Origin: an uncultured Candidatus Saccharibacteria bacterium | GTDB taxonomy: Bacteria > Patescibacteriota > Saccharimonadia > Saccharimonadales > Saccharimonadaceae | Direction: 5' to 3' | NCBI GenBank assembly: GCA_947427985.1 | Contig: CANEKB010000052.1 | Coordinates: 1-7,487, forward strand | Length of the DNA: 7,487 nt | Shown here: piece after piece, positions 5,213 to 7,487 of the stretch | How the letters are laid out: every line of letters begins with the position of its first letter | Position numbering within the stretch: the first letter of the stretch is position 1 | The notes under the pieces: model-generated | Database searches by the model: none | Seen by the model: the letters and a program-made list of their open reading frames with translations, nothing else | Told to the model about the DNA's origin: nothing | Translations under genes and position numbers: made by a program

Positions 5213-6367
5213 ATGACTATAACCAATGCTAAACCTAAAACTCCCAATGATCGGATATTAATCCCGATCCTGATTGGCCTCGTTATCATCAGCGGCACCG
5301 CCTTTGGTGCACTTGCAGTTTATAGCTCGAATGACATTAAAAACTTAGATAGTCCAAACGACATTATCGAATCTGTCGACATCGTCCTTGACATGTCTAA
5401 TATTGTCTCACCAGGAGAAGTCGAGCTTACAGCCCAGGATGCTCCTACCACCATTAAAACTGGTGGTAGCTATATTTTCTCTGGCACCACCAACCAATCA
5501 ATCATAGTTGATGCCGATAATGCCGAAGTCGAAATCGTCCTAGATGGCGTAGAAATCTCCACCGCCGATACCGCAGCAATTATCGGTCTTGATGCCGAAA
5601 AAATCACCATCAAAACTGCCGATGGCACTACCAACATCCTCGCCGATGGCGGCAGTTCCCAATACGACGGCTGCATCTTTAGCAACGCCGAACTCGTCTT
5701 CGCCGGATCTGGCACTCTTAAAGTTACGGGGCAACAATTAGAAGGCGAAGGCATAGCCACCGAAGCCGCCAACCTTACCTTCCAAAGTGGCAACTACATT
5801 ATCACCTCAGCCGATGATGGCCTCAATGCAGGTGGCGATGGAGCCACTATCGCAATTAACGGTGGGACATTCTATATTAACGCAAACGGCGACGGCATCG
5901 ACTCGAACAAAAACGCTGTCATTAACGGCGGAACTATCTTCGTCATTGGCAGTGATACTGGTGGAGATGCTGGTATCGATACGGACGACGGATTCACTAT
6001 CGACGGTGGTACCATTATTGCTCTTGGCACAGACATGATCGAAACACCGCTTAACTCATCGACGCAAACTTCACTAGCTTTTACGCTCGACCAAGCCATA
6101 GCAAAAGACACAACCGTTACGCTCATGCGGGGCGACAAGGAAGTTATTAGTTTCTCTGCACCAAAAAGCTTCCGCACTCTCATCATTAGCTCGCCGCAAC
6201 TCACGGATGGAACTTACGAACTATACACCAGCGGTAGCCATACTGGTAAGCTCACGAACGGCATCTATACCGGCGGGGAATATTACAAGGGCCAGCAGCT
6301 CAACGTCAACGGTGCCAGTAACTTCGTCGTCAATAAAATTGTTAACCAATACGGGCGCACTCGCTAA
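5213..6367 (+). CDS. Membrane-anchored beta-helix carbohydrate-binding protein (Cthe_2159 type)
   Basis: This 384-residue protein has a positively charged N-terminus and one membrane segment (about 14-37, RILIPILIGLVIISGTAFGALAVY), with no lipobox. It is therefore an uncleaved anchor with the rest outside. Residues about 55-275 match the Cthe_2159 carbohydrate-binding family (PF14262), a right-handed beta-helix resembling pectate lyases that binds cellulose and acidic sugars with calcium. Three successive rungs are visible: AINGGTFYI (214), VINGGTIFVIG (237) and TIDGGTIIALG (262). They alternate with acidic turns DDGLNA, GDGIDS and DAGIDT (201, 226, 252), which are plausible calcium sites. 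The C-terminal part (about 285-384) is a smaller beta-rich domain. AAGGA (5203-5207) supports this start. It probably binds host or matrix polysaccharide at the cell surface; a catalytic role is not indicated. Confidence 0.88.
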   Translation: MTITNAKPKTPNDRILIPILIGLVIISGTAFGALAVYSSNDIKNLDSPNDIIESVDIVLDMSNIVSPGEVELTAQDAPTTIKTGGSYIFSGTTNQSIIVDADNAEVEIVLDGVEISTADTAAIIGLDAEKITIKTADGTTNILADGGSSQYDGCIFSNAELVFAGSGTLKVTGQQLEGEGIATEAANLTFQSGNYIITSADDGLNAGGDGATIAINGGTFYINANGDGIDSNKNAVINGGTIFVIGSDTGGDAGIDTDDGFTIDGGTIIALGTDMIETPLNSSTQTSLAFTLDQAIAKDTTVTLMRGDKEVISFSAPKSFRTLIISSPQLTDGTYELYTSGSHTGKLTNGIYTGGEYYKGQQLNVNGASNFVVNKIVNQYGRTR

Positions 6368-6376
6368 GGAGGCCTT

Positions 6377-6898
6377 ATGTCGAAATCTTTTCATTCTAAC
6401 CAACCACTAAAGCTTCTTAGTGCCAGCGTTTGTCTTATACTTCTAATCATCTGCAATGTCTTTACATTCCAACTCACTAAAAGTCGTCTTACTATTGACA
6501 ATAATGCAATAAAACAAGAGCCCCGTAGCACCACGGAATTAGAAACACAAACCAATAGCCACCCGGAAATGCCCAGCGGTACTCCAATGCCAGACAATGT
6601 TCAACCCTTCAGACTAAACGAAGGACACTTTCGCGAACAGGGTTCAACAAACGAAAAGATCGAAAATCCAACAGGCGCTCTCACCAGCAAGACCGAGATC
6701 TCCCGCACACCGTATTTCGTCAGTCTAGCCATCCAGAGTATTTGTATTGCACTCGTTATTCTCTATCTACTAATGTCGCGCTTCAGTCAGAAGACGCTGC
6801 TGGAAATTTTCGTTAACTCCGACAAAATCACAATTTTTATCCTCGGAACTCTATTACTTGCACTCTCCACGAGCGTCTTCGAGATAGTAATTCTCTAG
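6377..6898 (+). CDS. Three-helix membrane protein of unknown function
   Basis: I do not recognise a named family for this 173-residue protein. Three hydrophobic segments are visible: about 11-33 (LKLLSASVCLILLIICNVFTFQL), 113-133 (YFVSLAIQSICIALVILYLLM) and 151-172 (ITIFILGTLLLALSTSVFEIVI). Between the first two lies a polar, Pro/Asn/Glu-rich linker of about 75 residues with the Met/Pro/Gly patch EMPSGTPMPDN (64-74), probably outside the cell. RFSQKTLLEIFVNSDK (135-150) would be cytoplasmic. An ideal AAGGAGG (6366-6372), overlapping the stop of the preceding gene, sits 4 bases before the ATG, so the two genes are co-transcribed and probably coupled. Context suggests a membrane partner for the beta-helix protein (inference). 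A terminator follows 16 bases after the stop. Confidence 0.85.
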   Translation: MSKSFHSNQPLKLLSASVCLILLIICNVFTFQLTKSRLTIDNNAIKQEPRSTTELETQTNSHPEMPSGTPMPDNVQPFRLNEGHFREQGSTNEKIENPTGALTSKTEISRTPYFVSLAIQSICIALVILYLLMSRFSQKTLLEIFVNSDKITIFILGTLLLALSTSVFEIVIL

Positions 6899-6914
6899 AA
6901 GCATTTTCTCATTT

Positions 6915-6942
6915 CGAAAAACGGCCTACGGGTCGTTTTTCG
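6915..6942. terminator. Symmetrical terminator hairpin with UACG tetraloop
   Basis: CGAAAAACG plus GCC (6915-6926) pairs with GGT plus CGTTTTTCG (6931-6942) in a 12-bp stem with one G-U pair. The loop is C(UACG)G, an UNCG-class tetraloop known for unusual stability. The T-run is part of the stem and an A-run mirrors it, so the hairpin could stop transcription from both directions. It ends the two-gene unit 5213-6898. Confidence 0.85.
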
Positions 6943-7279
6943 ACTTTCCGTTCTTCGTCCGCAGCGGTTATGTGGTAAAAAGTGGTTATACTACGTTTGC
7001 AGGCCAAACCTCCAGTTTCTGGACATCATTATCGCGTGATGTTCTAAGCACCGCCTACAACATAGGCATAAATAATGAGAATACCACCCTAGTTGGTTGG
7101 ACTTACCGCCATCGCACCCTCTCCCTCCGTTGTCTAGCCATATAGAGTAATCAAGTAGGAGAATGAAGAAGGTTAGGCTCTAATCAATAGGACAGCTAGC
7201 TTATATTATGTCTCACTCATTTTCTAATAAAAAATCTACGTTCGGATTTTAGAATATGAAATTTTTACAAAAACAAGTA
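6943..7279. other. Gene-free stretch with a cluster of short stem-loops
   Basis: No convincing coding region was found. Four short hairpins follow one another: GTTTG/CAAAC (6995-7009), TCCAG/CTGGA (7011-7023), GGACATCA/TGATGTTC (7021-7044, overlapping the previous one) and GCCTA/TAGGC (7053-7067). Further on are GGTTAG/CTAATC (7171-7185, one G-U) and AAAATCT/GGATTTT (7230-7250, one G-U). A possible -10 box TATACT (6987-6992) has no clear -35. The region 7083-7140 is unusually C-rich on the + strand. It may encode a structured RNA on either strand or be decayed sequence; no known RNA family was recognised. Confidence 0.5.
7148..7192. repeat. Imperfect direct repeat, 12-13 bases
   Basis: TAATCAAGTAGGA (7148-7160) recurs as TAATCAATAGGA (7181-7192), differing by one inserted base, with a start-to-start distance of 33. 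A short hairpin (7171-7185) overlaps the second copy. The spacing of about three helical turns would suit paired protein binding, but two copies alone are weak evidence. Confidence 0.5.
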
Positions 7280-7308
7280 TTGGCAAAAGCGGTTCGACTT
7301 GATAAACT
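7280..7308 (+). promoter_or_regulatory. Promoter of the structured RNA
   Basis: TTGGCA (7280-7285, 5/6 to the -35 consensus) and TAAACT (7303-7308, 4/6 to the -10) are separated by exactly 17 bases. The predicted transcription start (about 7314-7316) coincides with the first bases of the 20-bp closing stem, which is what a free-standing structured RNA would require. Confidence 0.55.
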
Positions 7309-7312
7309 ATAA

Positions 7313-7460
7313 GTGTCTAATACAACATAAGGATTTTTTGGCATACTAGCACGCATTTTGCGATGTCATAGAAACGGCACCGCAATCGTAAGACGACATC
7401 GCTACTAAGTAGCTGACTAGCCTTATGTTGGATTAGACACCCCTTGCGGTGTCGTTTTTG
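7313..7460 (+). ncRNA. Unrecognised structured RNA or riboswitch-like leader
   Basis: Three long pairings are visible. P1 joins 7313-7332 with 7421-7440: 20 positions with one A-G mismatch in the middle. P2, inside it, joins GCGATGTC (7360-7367) with GACATCGC (7395-7402). Between P1 and P2 is an asymmetric bubble (27 and 18 bases) whose 3' side contains the hairpin GCTAC-TAA-GTAGC (7401-7413). The P2 loop (7368-7394) contains AGAAACGGCACCGCAA (7370-7385), complementary over 16 positions with two G-U pairs to TTGCGGTGTCGTTTTT (7444-7459), the 3' arm and U-tract of the terminator. P1 and this pairing interleave, so they form a pseudoknot. The closing-stem-plus-bubble layout recalls 6S RNA, while the terminator overlap recalls riboswitches. 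I found no SRP, tmRNA, RNase P or known ribozyme signature. No long open frame is present in it. Confidence 0.6.
7436..7460 (+). terminator. Intrinsic terminator at the 3' end of the structured RNA
   Basis: GACACC (7436-7441) pairs with GGTGTC (7448-7453) around the loop CCTTGC, and GTTTTTG follows. Its 5' arm is shared with the end of the 20-bp P1 stem (7436-7440 can instead pair with 7313-7317). Its 3' arm and T-run can instead pair with 7370-7385. Termination therefore competes with two other structures. Confidence 0.75.
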
Positions 7461-7487
7461 TTTATATGGCTTTTATATGAGGGCGTT

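Noticed and set aside
7080..7095. On the - strand, AACTAGGGTGGTA resembles the T-box consensus AAnnAGGGUGGUA of tRNA-sensing leaders.
   Set aside because: The bases after it do not continue with ACCGCG, no CCCU partner for the antiterminator follows, no specifier stem is evident, and no - strand gene lies downstream.
6991..7179. A 62-codon open frame on the - strand containing several cysteines, including LCLCCRRC.
   Set aside because: It has no ATG, GTG or TTG start near its beginning (the first ATG is close to its end) and no ribosome-binding site. Its cysteine-rich composition is unlike the cysteine-poor proteins of this window.
7286..7302. GGTTCGAC resembles a tRNA/tmRNA T-loop.
   Set aside because: The flanking bases do not form a T stem, no acceptor stem or CCA end is present, and the string falls in the spacer of the proposed promoter.
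7313..7440. The inverted repeat could be an integron attC site: GTTGGAT (7428-7434) fits GTTRRRY.
   Set aside because: The partner box on the left (ATACAAC) breaks the consensus at the one mismatched position, only one site is present, no integrase or cassette is seen, and promoter plus terminator favour an RNA.
7313..7440. A miniature transposon (MITE) with 20-bp terminal inverted repeats.
   Set aside because: No target-site duplication flanks the arms, and the extra pairing between the loop and the terminator outside the right arm is not explained by a transposon end. It is kept as an alternative to be tested by copy number.
7466..7487. Possible start of a downstream gene at ATG 7466 or ATG 7477.
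   Set aside because: The first reads only four codons to a TGA. The second has three codons before the window ends, with no clear ribosome-binding site, so nothing can be assigned.

Overview
This window looks like chromosomal DNA of a Candidate Phyla Radiation (Patescibacteria) bacterium, most likely a Saccharibacterium (TM7). That placement is inferred from the style of the proteins, such as Cys-free L36 and S4 and a RecR that has lost most of its zinc ligands, combined with standard decoding. It has not been tested by a tree. No TGA occurs in frame in any gene, so the UGA=Gly code of Gracilibacteria/SR1 is not in use. All twelve genes are on the + strand and end in TAA or TAG.

Positions 21-3761 hold a compact ribosomal-protein/RNA-polymerase operon: rpmJ (L36), rpsM (S13), rpsK (S11), rpsD (S4), rpoA (RNAP alpha), rplQ (L17), rplM (L13) and rpsI (S9). 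Four of its junctions are one-base TAATG stop/start overlaps, which implies translational coupling. The operon ends at a strong intrinsic terminator (3768-3803). The right arm of that terminator is also the left end of a roughly 105-bp inverted-repeat element that runs into the recR promoter.

Positions 3915-5135 hold recR and a small gene encoding a decayed GHKL (histidine-kinase-like) ATPase fold with a lysine-rich tail. Each has a perfect TATAAT exactly 6 nt before its ATG and no Shine-Dalgarno sequence, so both are probably translated from leaderless mRNAs. Positions 5213-6898 form a two-gene unit: a membrane-anchored beta-helical carbohydrate-binding protein of the Cthe_2159 type and a three-helix membrane protein of unknown function. 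The unit ends at a symmetrical hairpin terminator with a UACG tetraloop (6915-6942).

The last ~545 bases hold no convincing protein gene. They begin with a run of short stem-loops and a direct repeat. They end with the most striking item in the window, a probable structured RNA at 7313-7460. It has a plausible promoter, a 20-bp closing stem, an inner 8-bp stem, and an apical loop that can pair over 16 positions with the 3' arm and U-tract of the terminator that ends the RNA. This arrangement suggests either a pseudoknotted small RNA or a riboswitch/attenuator for a gene beyond the window.
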